A stretch of DNA of 64,000 nt from Sporosarcina psychrophila (GCF_001590685.1 NZ_CP014616.1:2169001-2233000), one strand, 5' to 3'; shown: positions 45,986 through 54,756, numbered from the stretch's first letter. Notes: generated from the letters alone by a model not told the origin. Numbers and translations: made by a program.

Positions 45986-46380
45986 ACTAGGCGCTGGAGT
46001 CTAGACAATAAGAAAAGCGCAAGCGCCTAGGTAGACCCGAAAAGCGCTGGAGGCCTAAAGATAAAGGCGTACTTTGCCTTTAACTTAAGGACTGAAGCGA
46101 CTCGAGGGACTAGGCGCTGGAGTCTAGACAATAAGAAAAGCGCAAGCGCCTAGGTAGACCCGAAAAGCGCTGGAGGGCCTAAAGATAAAGGCGTACTTTG
46201 CCTTTAACTTAAGGACTGAAGCGACTCGAGGGTCTAGGCGCTGGAGTCTAGACAATAAGAAAAGCGCAAGCGCCTAGGTAGACCCGAAAAGCGCTGGAGG
46301 GCCTAAGGATAAAGGCGTACTTTGCCTTTAACTTAAGGACTGAAGCGACTCGAGGGTCTAGGCGCTGGAGTCTAGACAAT
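45986..46380. repeat. Tandem array of three further REP-like repeat units
   Basis: After the rest of the split unit, CTAGACAATA recurs at 46001, 46124 and 46248 (periods 123 and 124), ending with a partial unit at 46371. Each unit is rich in inner palindromes (AAAGGC..GCCTTT, GCGCTGG with CAAGCGCC). Units differ by single changes such as GGAGGCC/GGAGGGCC. This type of AAGCGC..GCGCTGGAGG element is, to my knowledge, scattered through many Bacillales genomes. Confidence 0.9.
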
Positions 46381-46488
46381 GCTCCAAGTGAAAAACTTAT
46401 ACTTTCTAATAATATAAAAAAGCTAAGTAGGACCGCTGATTTTACGGTCTTTTCCAGAATAACTTTACAGCGGCAGGTGGATAAAACA

Positions 46489-47112
46489 ATGAAATCCTAC
46501 CCGATTATGTTGAACATCGAAGGCAAAGCTGTAGTAGTAGTTGGTGGTGGTCTGATTGCCTACAGAAAAATTACCGGCTTGCTACAGGCAGGTGCTTATA
46601 TAACTGTGATTAGTCCGGTGATTCATTCGAAAATAGAACAACTCTTTATTGAGAACAAGATTTCCTGGAAAAATAAATTGTTTGAACCGGTTGATCTTGA
46701 TTCCACATTAATTGTTATTGCAGCCACAAATAGTGAAATCGTGAACACATTCGTTGCATCGTCTGCTGGCAAGCATCAACTGGTCAACATCGTTGATAAT
46801 CCGGAGTTAAGCACCTTTCATGTCCCTGCAAAACTGTCAAGGGGTGACCTAACGATAAGTGTTGCAACGGGCGGGGGAAGTCCGACACTATCCAAAAGCA
46901 TTCGTGATGAACTTGCCTTAATTTACGACGATACTTATGGCGATTATCTTGAATTTCTAACGCTGTCGAGAGAAAAAGTTAAGAATTCTATCTTTGATCA
47001 AACAATAAAAATGAAATTACTTAAAGCAATCACGAATGACACGTACAGGCAATCTAACAACATGCAAAATGCCTTTCTAGAATTAATAAGTGGATATCAA
47101 AACATGTCCTAA
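46489..47112 (+). CDS. sirC: Precorrin-2 dehydrogenase (siroheme synthase domain)
   Basis: A 207-residue NAD-dependent enzyme oxidising precorrin-2 to sirohydrochlorin, between SumT and SirB in siroheme synthesis. It starts YPIMLNIEGKAVVVVGGGLIA (Rossmann GGGxxA in part), with ITVISPVI, VNIVDNPELSTFHVPAKLSRG, in part NPELSTFHVPA, and ISVATGGGSPTLSKSIRDEL. ATG at 46489 lies eight bases after AGGTGG. It equals YlnF but is cut off from the rest of the operon by repeats and an IS element; no clear new promoter was found directly upstream. Confidence 0.94.
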   Translation: MKSYPIMLNIEGKAVVVVGGGLIAYRKITGLLQAGAYITVISPVIHSKIEQLFIENKISWKNKLFEPVDLDSTLIVIAATNSEIVNTFVASSAGKHQLVNIVDNPELSTFHVPAKLSRGDLTISVATGGGSPTLSKSIRDELALIYDDTYGDYLEFLTLSREKVKNSIFDQTIKMKLLKAITNDTYRQSNNMQNAFLELISGYQNMS

Positions 47113-47135
47113 ATGTAGCTGGGAGGATGACAGAT

Positions 47136-48065
47136 ATGCGCGTCGTAAACAATATAGCTGAATTGATTGGAAATACTCCGCTTGTGAGATTGAATAGACT
47201 TCCAGATTCAGAAGGTGCCGCTGTATATGTGAAACTTGAATATTTTAATCCAAGCGGGAGTGTAAAAGACCGAGCTGCTTACAATATGATTGTCGAAGCA
47301 GAAAAAAGTGGGGAATTGGTTGCGGCGGCAACGATTATTGAACCGACATCAGGAAATACAGGAATAGGATTGGCAATGAATGCCGCGGCAAGAGGTTATG
47401 GAGCGATTTTCGTCATGCCAGATAACGCAACGATTGAACGCATTAATTTAATGAAAGCATATGGCGCTAAGGTCGTTCTAACTCCAAGTGAGGAAAGAAT
47501 GCCAGGTGCAATCGCCAAAGCAAATGAATTAGCTGCACAAATTGAAAACAGTTTTATCCCCATGCAATTTGAAAACTCTGCAAATCCGGATATTCATCGG
47601 ACAACAACGGCTGTTGAAATTAGTAAAGCGATGAAGTCAATTGGAAGAAAGCTTAATGCTTTTGTTTGTACATCAGGAACGGGAGGGACAGTGACAGGTA
47701 CCGGAGAAGCACTTAAAGAACTTGATGCTAGAATAACGGTTCATGTTGTTGAGCCCGCCGGATCACCTGTCTTATCGGGCGGAGAGCCTGGTAAGCATAA
47801 GCTTGTTGGAACAAGTCCAGGCTTTATTCCTTCCGTTTTGAATACGAACGTCTATGATGAAATATTTATGATACAAGACGATGAAGCTTACGAGACAGTC
47901 CGGTCTTTAGCTGCGAATGAAGGGATTCTTATTGGCCCTTCGGGAGGCGCTGCCGTATATGCGGCTTTGACCGTTGCAAGGCGATTGACTCCGAATGATA
48001 CGGTCGTCTGTATTGCACCTGATTCCGGTGAACGCTATTTATCGAGCGATTTGTTCGGATTTTAA
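47136..48065 (+). CDS. cysK: Cysteine synthase (O-acetylserine sulfhydrylase)
   Basis: A 309-residue PLP enzyme joining sulfide to O-acetylserine to make cysteine. The PLP lysine is Lys44 in NPSGSVKDRAA; PTSGNTG (near 67) binds substrate and TSGTGGTVTGTGEAL (near 172) holds the phosphate. It ends DSGERYLSSDLF. It resembles the CysK group, not CBS-domain enzymes. GGGAGG lies ten bases before the ATG at 47136; the ATG at 47127 is too close. It follows sirC by 23 bases, giving a sirC-cysK pair. Confidence 0.95.
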   Translation: MRVVNNIAELIGNTPLVRLNRLPDSEGAAVYVKLEYFNPSGSVKDRAAYNMIVEAEKSGELVAAATIIEPTSGNTGIGLAMNAAARGYGAIFVMPDNATIERINLMKAYGAKVVLTPSEERMPGAIAKANELAAQIENSFIPMQFENSANPDIHRTTTAVEISKAMKSIGRKLNAFVCTSGTGGTVTGTGEALKELDARITVHVVEPAGSPVLSGGEPGKHKLVGTSPGFIPSVLNTNVYDEIFMIQDDEAYETVRSLAANEGILIGPSGGAAVYAALTVARRLTPNDTVVCIAPDSGERYLSSDLFGF

Positions 48066-48167
48066 AACCAAATCTTCAATTTACGGAGTGCGTGAATAAT
48101 AAATAGAGCTACTAAATTAGTTGAACATATGAAAACCTATATAAACTAAACAAAGTAGCCTTAAAAG

Positions 48168-48184
48168 GAATTCTTTATTTCAAC
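48168..48184. promoter_or_regulatory. 17-base motif shared with the cysJ upstream region, inverted
   Basis: GAATTCTTTATTTCAAC is the exact reverse complement of 40942-40958. It lies 46 bases before the SsuB-like gene. With GGAATT at 48167-48172 it could be a CymR-like box. Confidence 0.5.
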
Positions 48185-48229
48185 CTATATAGATTTACTT
48201 GTAGGGAATTTTAGGGAAGGGGTATTTGA

Positions 48230-49072
48230 ATGTATTTAACAATAGACGGCATTGTGAAAAGCTTTCCGCACAAAGAAAATGGTCATGTCAAAGTGCTGGA
48301 TAATATCTCGTTAGACGTGGAAAAAGGACAGTTTGTTTCAATTGTTGGTCCTTCCGGTTGCGGGAAGTCGACATTGCTCTATCTGATTGCTGGTCTTGAA
48401 AAGGCTGATCAAGGGGAAATTCGGATTGCTGGAAAAGTAGTGACAGATCCCGGACCAGATCGTGTCGTTGTATTCCAACAGGATGGATTATTTCCATGGT
48501 TAACGGTTCTTGATAATGTCACGTATGGCTTACGTTTAAAGGGTCTGCCAAAAAAAGAGGCAGAGGACAAAGCCAGAGAAATGTTGAAAATGGTCCATCT
48601 AAGTAATTTTATCGACGCCTATCCACATCAGCTGTCCGGAGGTATGAAACAACGTGTTGCTATCGCACGCGCACTTGTTATGGAGCCCGCAATTTTACTG
48701 ATGGATGAGCCATTTGCGGCACTGGATGAGCAGACCAGAATGGTGTTACATAATGAACTTCTGGAAATTTGGCAAAAAACGAAGGTGACAATCTTTTTCG
48801 TTACGCATAACATTCGGGAAGCTGTCCTTTTATCCGAAAAGATTATTGTATTTGAAACACGTCCTGGAAGAATAAAAGAGATTTATTCTTCAAAAACAAT
48901 GAAAGACGGCGTTATGCCAAATGATGTAACCTTTCATTTGGAAAAACAGATATTGGCATCACTGCAAGGTGAAATTGAGAAAGTGTTAAAGGAGGAAATG
49001 GGGGATGACTACATTTTTAAGACGAACCCTCTTCATCGGGATTCTAGCGGCGATATGGGAAGTCACATCTAG
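48230..49072 (+). CDS. ssuB: SsuB/TauB-type ABC ATPase
   Basis: A 280-residue ATPase of the nitrate/sulfonate/taurine group: Walker A GPSGCGKST near residue 40, VFQQDGLFPWLTVLDNV near 81 (a group hallmark), signature LSGGMKQRVAIARALVM near 133, Walker B ILLMDEPFAALDEQTR near 152, and THNIREAVLLSEK near 190. It drives uptake of a sulfonate or sulfate ester. It overlaps the permease gene by 68 bases, so the two are coupled. GGGAAGGGG precedes the ATG. Confidence 0.9.
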   Translation: MYLTIDGIVKSFPHKENGHVKVLDNISLDVEKGQFVSIVGPSGCGKSTLLYLIAGLEKADQGEIRIAGKVVTDPGPDRVVVFQQDGLFPWLTVLDNVTYGLRLKGLPKKEAEDKAREMLKMVHLSNFIDAYPHQLSGGMKQRVAIARALVMEPAILLMDEPFAALDEQTRMVLHNELLEIWQKTKVTIFFVTHNIREAVLLSEKIIVFETRPGRIKEIYSSKTMKDGVMPNDVTFHLEKQILASLQGEIEKVLKEEMGDDYIFKTNPLHRDSSGDMGSHI

Positions 49073-49757
49073 ATTATCAAGCTTACCCGATTTCATGTTT
49101 CCGAGTCTCAGCCAAGTATTGCATACACTTTACACAGGTATTTTGAGTGGTCAAATAATGACTGCAATCCTTACTAGCATGAGTCGTCTATTAATAGGAT
49201 TTACAATTGCGACAATCCTTGGTCTTTTTTTAGGCTACCTCATATGGCGTTCTGAGTTAGTGGAAGACACACTTGGATTTCTTGTCACAGCATTGCAATC
49301 GATTCCGAGTATTGTTTGGTTCCCACTTGCAATCATTTGGTTCGGTTTGAATGATTTCTCTATTCTTTTTATTGTAACAATCGGTGCGACTTGGACAATG
49401 ACAATCAATGCGACAAGTGGTTTTAAAAATGTGCCAAGGCTTTATCAACAAGTAGCTAAAACATTAGGTTCTAGCGGTTTTCACTTTTTGCGAACAGTTA
49501 TTATGCCAGCATCTGTCCCGCAACTCATATCTGGATTACGAATCGCCTGGGCATTTTCCTGGCGCGCGTTAATGGCAGGGGAACTTCTTGGTGGTGGAGG
49601 AGGGCTTGGGTATCTCTTGGAAATGGGAAGATCACTCGGACAAATGGATTTGGTTATCTCGGTAATGATCATCATTGGTGTTATCGGTACAATCATGGAT
49701 AATCTTGTCTTTTTACGATTGGAGCGCAGTGTGCAGAAAAAATGGGGAATTAGTTAA
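49005..49757 (+). CDS. ssuC: SsuC/TauC-type ABC permease
   Basis: A 250-residue permease with about six helices. The docking loop reads YQQVAKTLGSSGFHFLRTVIMP, in part KTLGSSGFHFLRTVIMP (near 149-165). PSIVWFPLAIIWFGLND near 104 and SWRALMAGELLGGGGGLGYLL, in part, near 185 mark the sulfonate/nitrate family. The ATG at 49005 is inside the ATPase gene, after AAAGGAGG. A degenerate copy of its last ~95 bases is found at 51162-51258, evidence of a local duplication. Confidence 0.9.
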   Translation: MTTFLRRTLFIGILAAIWEVTSRLSSLPDFMFPSLSQVLHTLYTGILSGQIMTAILTSMSRLLIGFTIATILGLFLGYLIWRSELVEDTLGFLVTALQSIPSIVWFPLAIIWFGLNDFSILFIVTIGATWTMTINATSGFKNVPRLYQQVAKTLGSSGFHFLRTVIMPASVPQLISGLRIAWAFSWRALMAGELLGGGGGLGYLLEMGRSLGQMDLVISVMIIIGVIGTIMDNLVFLRLERSVQKKWGIS

Positions 49758-49958
49758 GGGAAAAGCGGAAACAGCATGCTACGACGTGACAGGCATAAGC
49801 AGGAATGACTTTGAAGGATGGTAGTCTAAATACGTGATATTCATGGCACAACAAGGAGGGGGAAGTTCAATCCCTCCCCACTGCATGACCCGCATCGTGC
49901 AGACCAAGTGTCTGGGCGTTGAAGAATAGATAATAGATAAAAAAGGGGAGAGAACGGA
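49758..49958. other. 200-base spacer between ssuC and the first ssuA copy
   Basis: It contains a hairpin (GGGGGAAGTTCAATCCCTCC within 49857-49877) and a dyad GCATGACCCGCATCGTGC. The corresponding spacer before the second ssuA copy is only about 35 bases, so this block was either inserted here or lost there. Confidence 0.45.
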
Positions 49959-50963
49959 ATGAAACGTAATTTGTTCTTACTTGGGCTTATTTCTTTAGCT
50001 GTATTGGCAATTGTATCTGGCTGTGGAAAGACAGAAAAATTAGCACAAGACAGTAAAGAAGTGAACATTGGTTATTTCCCTAATTTAACGCATATCGCTA
50101 CAATTGTGGCGCTAGAGAAAGATTATTTCACTGAAGCGTTTGGAGAAGATATTAAAATCAACACAAAAACCGTCAGTAACGGCGGCTTGTTTATGGAGGC
50201 GATGGTGACTAAATCCATTGATGTAGGAACAGTAGGACCCGGTCCATTACTGAACTTCTACGTAAAAGATCCCAACTATCATATTATTTCAGGCGCTGTA
50301 AACGGGGGAGCCGTCCTCGTCGCGAGTGAACATAGTAATATTAAAGAACTTGCTGATTTAGACGGGAAGAAAGTTGCGATTCCTGTAATAGGAAGTACCC
50401 AAGATGTAATGTTACGTAAAGCACTGAAAGATGTGGGTCTGAAGCCGACGTCAAATGGTGGCACAGTCGAAATGTTTGCTGCAGCACCAGCTGATACAGC
50501 AACGCTCTTTATTCAAAAGTCTGTGGATGCTGCAGCAACCCAGGAACCATGGGGCTACATTTTGGAAACACAGGCGAACGGTCAATTGTTGTTAGATTGG
50601 GAATCATTCGCTTGGGGGAAAGAATCGACAAATACCGTGGTTGCAGCAAGTAAGAAATTTTTGGAAAATGAAACATTAGTGAAGGCCTATTTAACAGCAC
50701 ATGTAAAAGCAGTAGAGTTTATTGAGCAAAATCCTGAAGAAAGTCAGGATCTAGTTATAAAGCACATCAAAGAATTAACAGGAAAAGAGATTGATAAAAC
50801 TGAGCTCGCAGCCGCATTTAAGCGCCTGAAAGTAACCACGTCTGTCAATGAAGAAGTTATTCAGGAGATGGCTGATATTAGTAAAGAGGCAGGGTATGTT
50901 ACTAGTAATGATATTGACGGTTTAATTCAATTGAAACAGTTGAAGTCAATAGAAGCAAAATAA
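49959..50963 (+). CDS. ssuA: SsuA/TauA-type substrate-binding lipoprotein, copy 1
   Basis: A 334-residue binding protein with lipobox IVSGC (Cys22). The mature part has NIGYFPNLTHIATIVALEK and SNGGLFMEAMVTKSIDVGT then GPGPLLNFY, typical of aliphatic sulfonate and nitrate binders. It serves the SsuB/SsuC pair just upstream. GGGGAGAG precedes the ATG. A hairpin follows at 50990-51026. A paralogue of equal length lies 330 bases on; they differ by scattered substitutions and align without gaps. Confidence 0.9.
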   Translation: MKRNLFLLGLISLAVLAIVSGCGKTEKLAQDSKEVNIGYFPNLTHIATIVALEKDYFTEAFGEDIKINTKTVSNGGLFMEAMVTKSIDVGTVGPGPLLNFYVKDPNYHIISGAVNGGAVLVASEHSNIKELADLDGKKVAIPVIGSTQDVMLRKALKDVGLKPTSNGGTVEMFAAAPADTATLFIQKSVDAAATQEPWGYILETQANGQLLLDWESFAWGKESTNTVVAASKKFLENETLVKAYLTAHVKAVEFIEQNPEESQDLVIKHIKELTGKEIDKTELAAAFKRLKVTTSVNEEVIQEMADISKEAGYVTSNDIDGLIQLKQLKSIEAK

Positions 50964-50989
50964 TAAAATGTAAAGCGTTACTGATTTAG

Positions 50990-51026
50990 TAGGATTATAA
51001 ACATCATAATGATGTTTATAATCCTA
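50990..51026 (+). terminator. Hairpin after ssuA copy 1
   Basis: TAGGATTATAAACATCA pairs perfectly with 51010-51026, without a T run. Its inner part (AAACATCA/TGATGTTT) is shared with the terminator after copy 2. Confidence 0.75.
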
Positions 51027-51161
51027 CTGCGTTCGTTAATGGTGCAGTAGTCGTTTAGTCCAAACTGATCCGAAAGCACCTGTACATAGGATATCTAGTG
51101 TTTTATCACAAAAGTAAGCAATCATTTACTGGTTAGCTTAGGTTAATCAACACATGTAATA

Positions 51162-51258
51162 GGTAATGATCATTATTGGCGGCATTGATACAAACGTAGA
51201 TAATCTAGTTTTTTTCGACTGGAGAGCAGTGTACAGAATAAATGGGGAATATGTTAAG
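51162..51258 (+). pseudogene. Degenerate copy of the 3' end of ssuC
   Basis: GGTAATGATCATTATTGGCG through AATGGGGAATATGTTAAG matches 49671-49757 of the permease gene with many changes and frame damage (for example GGATAATCTTGTC against AGATAATCTAGTT). It shows that the ssuA duplication carried the permease tail with it. Confidence 0.8.
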
Positions 51259-51293
51259 AGGTTATTTATAGAAACAGATGGGGAGAGAAAAGG

Positions 51294-52298
51294 ATGAAAC
51301 GTAAATTTTTCGTACTTGCGCTTATTTCCTTAGTTATATTGAGTATTTGTGCTGCATGCGCTAAAGCAGAACAAGGAGCACCAGGCAGTAAAGTCGTGAA
51401 CATTGGATATTTCCCGAACTTAACGCACATGGCTACAATCGTTGCGCTGGAGGAAGGTTATTTCACTGAAGCGTTTGGGGAAGATATTACAATCAACACA
51501 AAGACCGTCAGTAACGGCGGACTGTTCATGGAAGCGATGGCTACTAAATCCATTGATGTGGGAACAGTAGGACCAGGTCCTGTACTGAACTTTTACGCAA
51601 GAGACCCTAACTATCATATAATTTCAGGCGCTGTAAATGGTGGTGCAGTCCTTATTGCTAGTGAAGATAGTAACGTTAATGAGCTTGCTGATTTGGATAG
51701 GAAGAGAGTTGCGATACCTGGAATTGGGGGTACTCAAGATATCATGTTGCGTAAAGCACTAAAAGATGTGGGTCTGAAGCCGACAGCAAATGGAGGAACA
51801 GTCGAAATGTTTGCGGCAGCACCAGCTGATACAGCAACGCTCTTTATTCAAAAGTCTCTAGATGCAGCTGCAATACCAGAACCCTGGGGCTATATTTTGG
51901 AAACACAGGCAAATGGTAAGCTTTTATTGGACTGGGAATCATTCGCGTGGGGGAAAGAATCACCAAATACTGTTGTCGCCGCAAGTAAGAATTTTTTGGA
52001 GGATGACAAGTTGATGAAAGCTTACTTAACAGCTCATGTAAAAGCAGTTGAGTTTATTGAGCAAAATCCTGAAGAAAGTCAAAATCTTGTCATTAAACAC
52101 ATCAAAGAATTAACGGGAAAAGAGATTAACAAAGCTGAACTCGAAGTCGCATTTAAGCGCCTAAAAGTAACTACTTCTGTCAATGACGAAGTAATTCAGG
52201 AAATGGCTGATATCAGTAAGGAAGCAGGATATATCCCTAGTAGCGATATTGAAGGTTTAATTCAATTGGATCAGTTGAAGTTTATAGAAGGAAAATAA
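51294..52298 (+). CDS. ssuA: SsuA/TauA-type substrate-binding protein, copy 2
   Basis: A 334-residue paralogue of the protein at 49959. It keeps NIGYFPNLTHMATIVALEE and GTVGPGPVLNFYARDPNY. Changes cluster in the signal and a few surface regions: the lipobox is CAAC where copy 1 has VSGC (Cys at -3 is unusual), and GGKK-type DGKK becomes DRKR. Substrate-site segments are nearly the same. GGGGAGAG precedes the ATG. It may bind a different sulfonate or be a spare binder for the same permease. Confidence 0.88.
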   Translation: MKRKFFVLALISLVILSICAACAKAEQGAPGSKVVNIGYFPNLTHMATIVALEEGYFTEAFGEDITINTKTVSNGGLFMEAMATKSIDVGTVGPGPVLNFYARDPNYHIISGAVNGGAVLIASEDSNVNELADLDRKRVAIPGIGGTQDIMLRKALKDVGLKPTANGGTVEMFAAAPADTATLFIQKSLDAAAIPEPWGYILETQANGKLLLDWESFAWGKESPNTVVAASKNFLEDDKLMKAYLTAHVKAVEFIEQNPEESQNLVIKHIKELTGKEINKAELEVAFKRLKVTTSVNDEVIQEMADISKEAGYIPSSDIEGLIQLDQLKFIEGK

Positions 52299-52319
52299 TA
52301 AAACGTAACTAATTTTATT

Positions 52320-52359
52320 GAATTGGAAACATCATATTGATGTTTCCAATTCTTTTTTC
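52320..52359 (+). terminator. Terminator after ssuA copy 2
   Basis: GAATTGGAAACATCA (52320-52334) pairs with TGATGTTTCCAATTC (52338-52352), followed by six T. Confidence 0.92.
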
Positions 52360-52504
52360 TCGTAGTTTTGAAAATGTCACAAAGCTTTCCTTTGTCTTAC
52401 TTGAAAACTAAGAGTAAAATGGAGTTAAGTATGCCAGCCACTGAACGAATTGGGAATCCACCAAATTGGAAAAGCACCTGGCTTTTTTGAGGAGAGACGA
52501 ATTG

Positions 52505-53446
52505 ATGACTAAAGTAATGGATCCTTCTTGGGAGAAGGTTAATGAAAAAACTGTTTCGAAAGAAAAAAATCTTTCTACGCTATTCGCAGATCTTAAATCT
52601 TTATTTAAGGCGATAGTCTTAATCTCTAATGTGCTACCTGTCCTTACTGGATTTTGGTTAGCACTCTATTTTACGAATGGAACTTTTTTAGCAAACTGGG
52701 ATGTATTTTTGTTGACGATTTCAGGCAGTACACTTGTTATGGCTGGGGCACTTATCTTGAATAACTGGTACGACGTCGATATTGATACAGTGATGGAGCG
52801 GACCAAAAACCGTCCGACAGTTACTGGAAACTTTACACTTAAGTTTGTCTTTAGATTAGGAATCATATTATCTGTAGTAGGTTTAGTACTTCTAGCTTTT
52901 ACAACAATTGAAGCGGCTGTCTACGCATTTATTGGATGGTTTACGTATGTTATTTTGTACACAATGTGGTCAAAACGTAGATATACGCTAAATACAGTCA
53001 TTGGCAGTGTATCAGGTGCGGTGACACCTTTAATTGGATGGGCTGCAATTGCACCTGGTTATCATATCGTGCCAATCGTACTGACGCTTATCCTATTCAT
53101 TTGGCAAATGCCGCATACGTTTGCTATTGCCATGAAGAAAGTGGAAGAATACAGTTTGGCAAAAGTGGCGATGCTTCCAGTCGTTCACGGGTTTAATTTT
53201 ACAAAGCGGCAAATGGTTATCTATGTCGCATGCTTACTGCCATTACCATTCTTTTTAGGATCGCTTGGTACAGTATTTGTTATTATTGCCTCGTTGATGA
53301 ACATTGGGTGGTTAATTGCGACTATCGCCGGATTTTTCACGAAAAACGATATGAAGTGGGCACATCTGATGTTCATGTGTTCGGTGAATTATGTAGCTAT
53401 CCTGTTTACACTGATGATTCTTGTTACATTGCCAGCATTTAATTAA
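52505..53446 (+). CDS. ctaB: Protoheme IX farnesyltransferase (heme O synthase)
   Basis: A 313-residue UbiA-family prenyltransferase with about nine helices. The first Asp-rich site is NNWYDVDIDTVMERTKNRPT (near residue 86, DxxxD); the second region WSKRRYTLNTVIGSVSGA (near 155) and WQMPHTFAIAMKKVEEY (near 202) are specific to CtaB/CyoE. It adds a farnesyl group to heme B to give heme O for terminal oxidases. The ATG at 52505 follows GAGGAGAG; 52466 would lie ahead of that site. No oxidase genes are in the window. Confidence 0.92.
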   Translation: MTKVMDPSWEKVNEKTVSKEKNLSTLFADLKSLFKAIVLISNVLPVLTGFWLALYFTNGTFLANWDVFLLTISGSTLVMAGALILNNWYDVDIDTVMERTKNRPTVTGNFTLKFVFRLGIILSVVGLVLLAFTTIEAAVYAFIGWFTYVILYTMWSKRRYTLNTVIGSVSGAVTPLIGWAAIAPGYHIVPIVLTLILFIWQMPHTFAIAMKKVEEYSLAKVAMLPVVHGFNFTKRQMVIYVACLLPLPFFLGSLGTVFVIIASLMNIGWLIATIAGFFTKNDMKWAHLMFMCSVNYVAILFTLMILVTLPAFN

Positions 53447-53525
53447 ACAAGAAATTTCAAGCTATCTTAGAATGGTCAAACCACGTAAGTGTCAGGGTGA
53501 TAAATAATACAAGTATGCAAAAATG

Positions 53526-53567
53526 AAAATCCTCTCGTGTCTATTATGACATGAGAGGATTTTTAAA
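53526..53567 (+). terminator. Terminator after ctaB
   Basis: AAATCCTCTC...GTC pairs with GACATGAGAGGATTT across a short loop, followed by T residues. Confidence 0.85.
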
Positions 53568-53613
53568 TGACAGGAACCTATTCATCCCGAAATTATTTGA
53601 GAACTTGTACAAA

Positions 53614-54639
53614 TTATTTACTGAAATACACAGCTATTTCTTTTGTGATTTCTTCAGGTACTTTTAAACTTAGCGGTTCTCCGTGCAAGAAATTGAATAC
53701 GTTCATATCACTTGTTTGGAGTGCGCCCATAGTCAATCGGGGAACAATTCGAACGTGAACACGGTCAGATGAATTCTTACTTACAGGGATAAACAGGGCG
53801 AGGTTAAAGCTTGCGATACCGATTGATTCAAAGTAATTGAAAAAGCCTGTGAGACTTTCTGCGAGATCCTGCCAGTTGGTATCCGTTAATTCACCTAACG
53901 AAGAAGCACCTAAAACTCCAATGAAATCAATATGACTTTTAGGTGCGAATGCATGAACCCAGTCGATGGAACCCACCGTCGCGATAAAACGTTCACCAAT
54001 ATCTTGCTCACTTTCTATTAATGTATCATAATAGTTTCTTCCTGTTTCTGTGTAAAATTGCTCGCTGCTTGCTAATGTTATCAATTGATAGTTGGTCGGC
54101 ATCTCAGAGGCCAGCACATGAATATGTGGGTGTAAAATGCTACCGCCTGAAGGGGGTAAGTAGTTCCAGTTGATGGATGCATATGCAGTTTCCGGATCCT
54201 GGGCAATAACTTTATTCAAATAGTTATGTGCGGCAGAAAAGGAGTTGGCAATCATTGGTGTTGTGAACTCATCGAGTTTAACGTAATGCTGATCACACAT
54301 TCGGAGCACCGCATTATGCTTGCTGTAAGGGAAGAGGTTTGGAAAAACGACGGCTTCTCCTTGAATTATCCTGCCGTCTTCGGTTATATCATTCGGGAAT
54401 TTAGGTGTGACTGTGTGTACGTTTTCAATGCAGAATGGACATTTACTACCCGCGGTTTGTGTTGCGAGCTCAGAATAATCTATTGACGTAAAGGATGCAC
54501 CTGGGTCGAAAATGATTCGGGATGTTTCTCCTGTTAGCGGATCCATTCGAATTTCAGTTTTGCGGTCAATCAATTTTCCATCTTGCATCGGATCATGAAA
54601 CGTAAAAAATTCTTCTTTTGCTATAAAAGTAATAGACAT
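53614..54639 (-). CDS. GalT-like HIT-superfamily nucleotidyltransferase
   Basis: A 341-residue protein with two HIT-like halves. A zinc-type CPFC is near residue 66. The catalytic block reads GGSILHPHIHVLASE near 164: HPHxH in place of the HPHGQ of galactose-1-phosphate uridylyltransferase. WVHAFAPKSHIDFIG near 224 is the GalT second-half motif. The active-site difference argues against plain GalT; relatives include Ap4A phosphorylases and ADP sulfurylase. No galactose genes are near. The substrate is unknown. Confidence 0.65.
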   Translation of the reverse strand: MSITFIAKEEFFTFHDPMQDGKLIDRKTEIRMDPLTGETSRIIFDPGASFTSIDYSELATQTAGSKCPFCIENVHTVTPKFPNDITEDGRIIQGEAVVFPNLFPYSKHNAVLRMCDQHYVKLDEFTTPMIANSFSAAHNYLNKVIAQDPETAYASINWNYLPPSGGSILHPHIHVLASEMPTNYQLITLASSEQFYTETGRNYYDTLIESEQDIGERFIATVGSIDWVHAFAPKSHIDFIGVLGASSLGELTDTNWQDLAESLTGFFNYFESIGIASFNLALFIPVSKNSSDRVHVRIVPRLTMGALQTSDMNVFNFLHGEPLSLKVPEEITKEIAVYFSK

Positions 54640-54756
54640 CTATAGTTTCCCCCTACTGTATATTCTAAATACACTTTCTATTCTACCTGTGATTCACATA
54701 AAAGTCAGTAGTATCATAGTGAATGTCTAAAAGGGTGTAGGGATAGGGATTGCCTA

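Noticed and set aside
45986..46380. CRISPR array
   Set aside because: The repeats are 123-124 bases long, contiguous and without variable spacers; no cas genes are present.
19688..51157. 17-base match GGTTAATCAACACATGT at 19688-19704 and 51141-51157
   Set aside because: Both copies lie in AT-rich intergenic DNA with no shared context; one such match is not far above chance for a 64-kb window.
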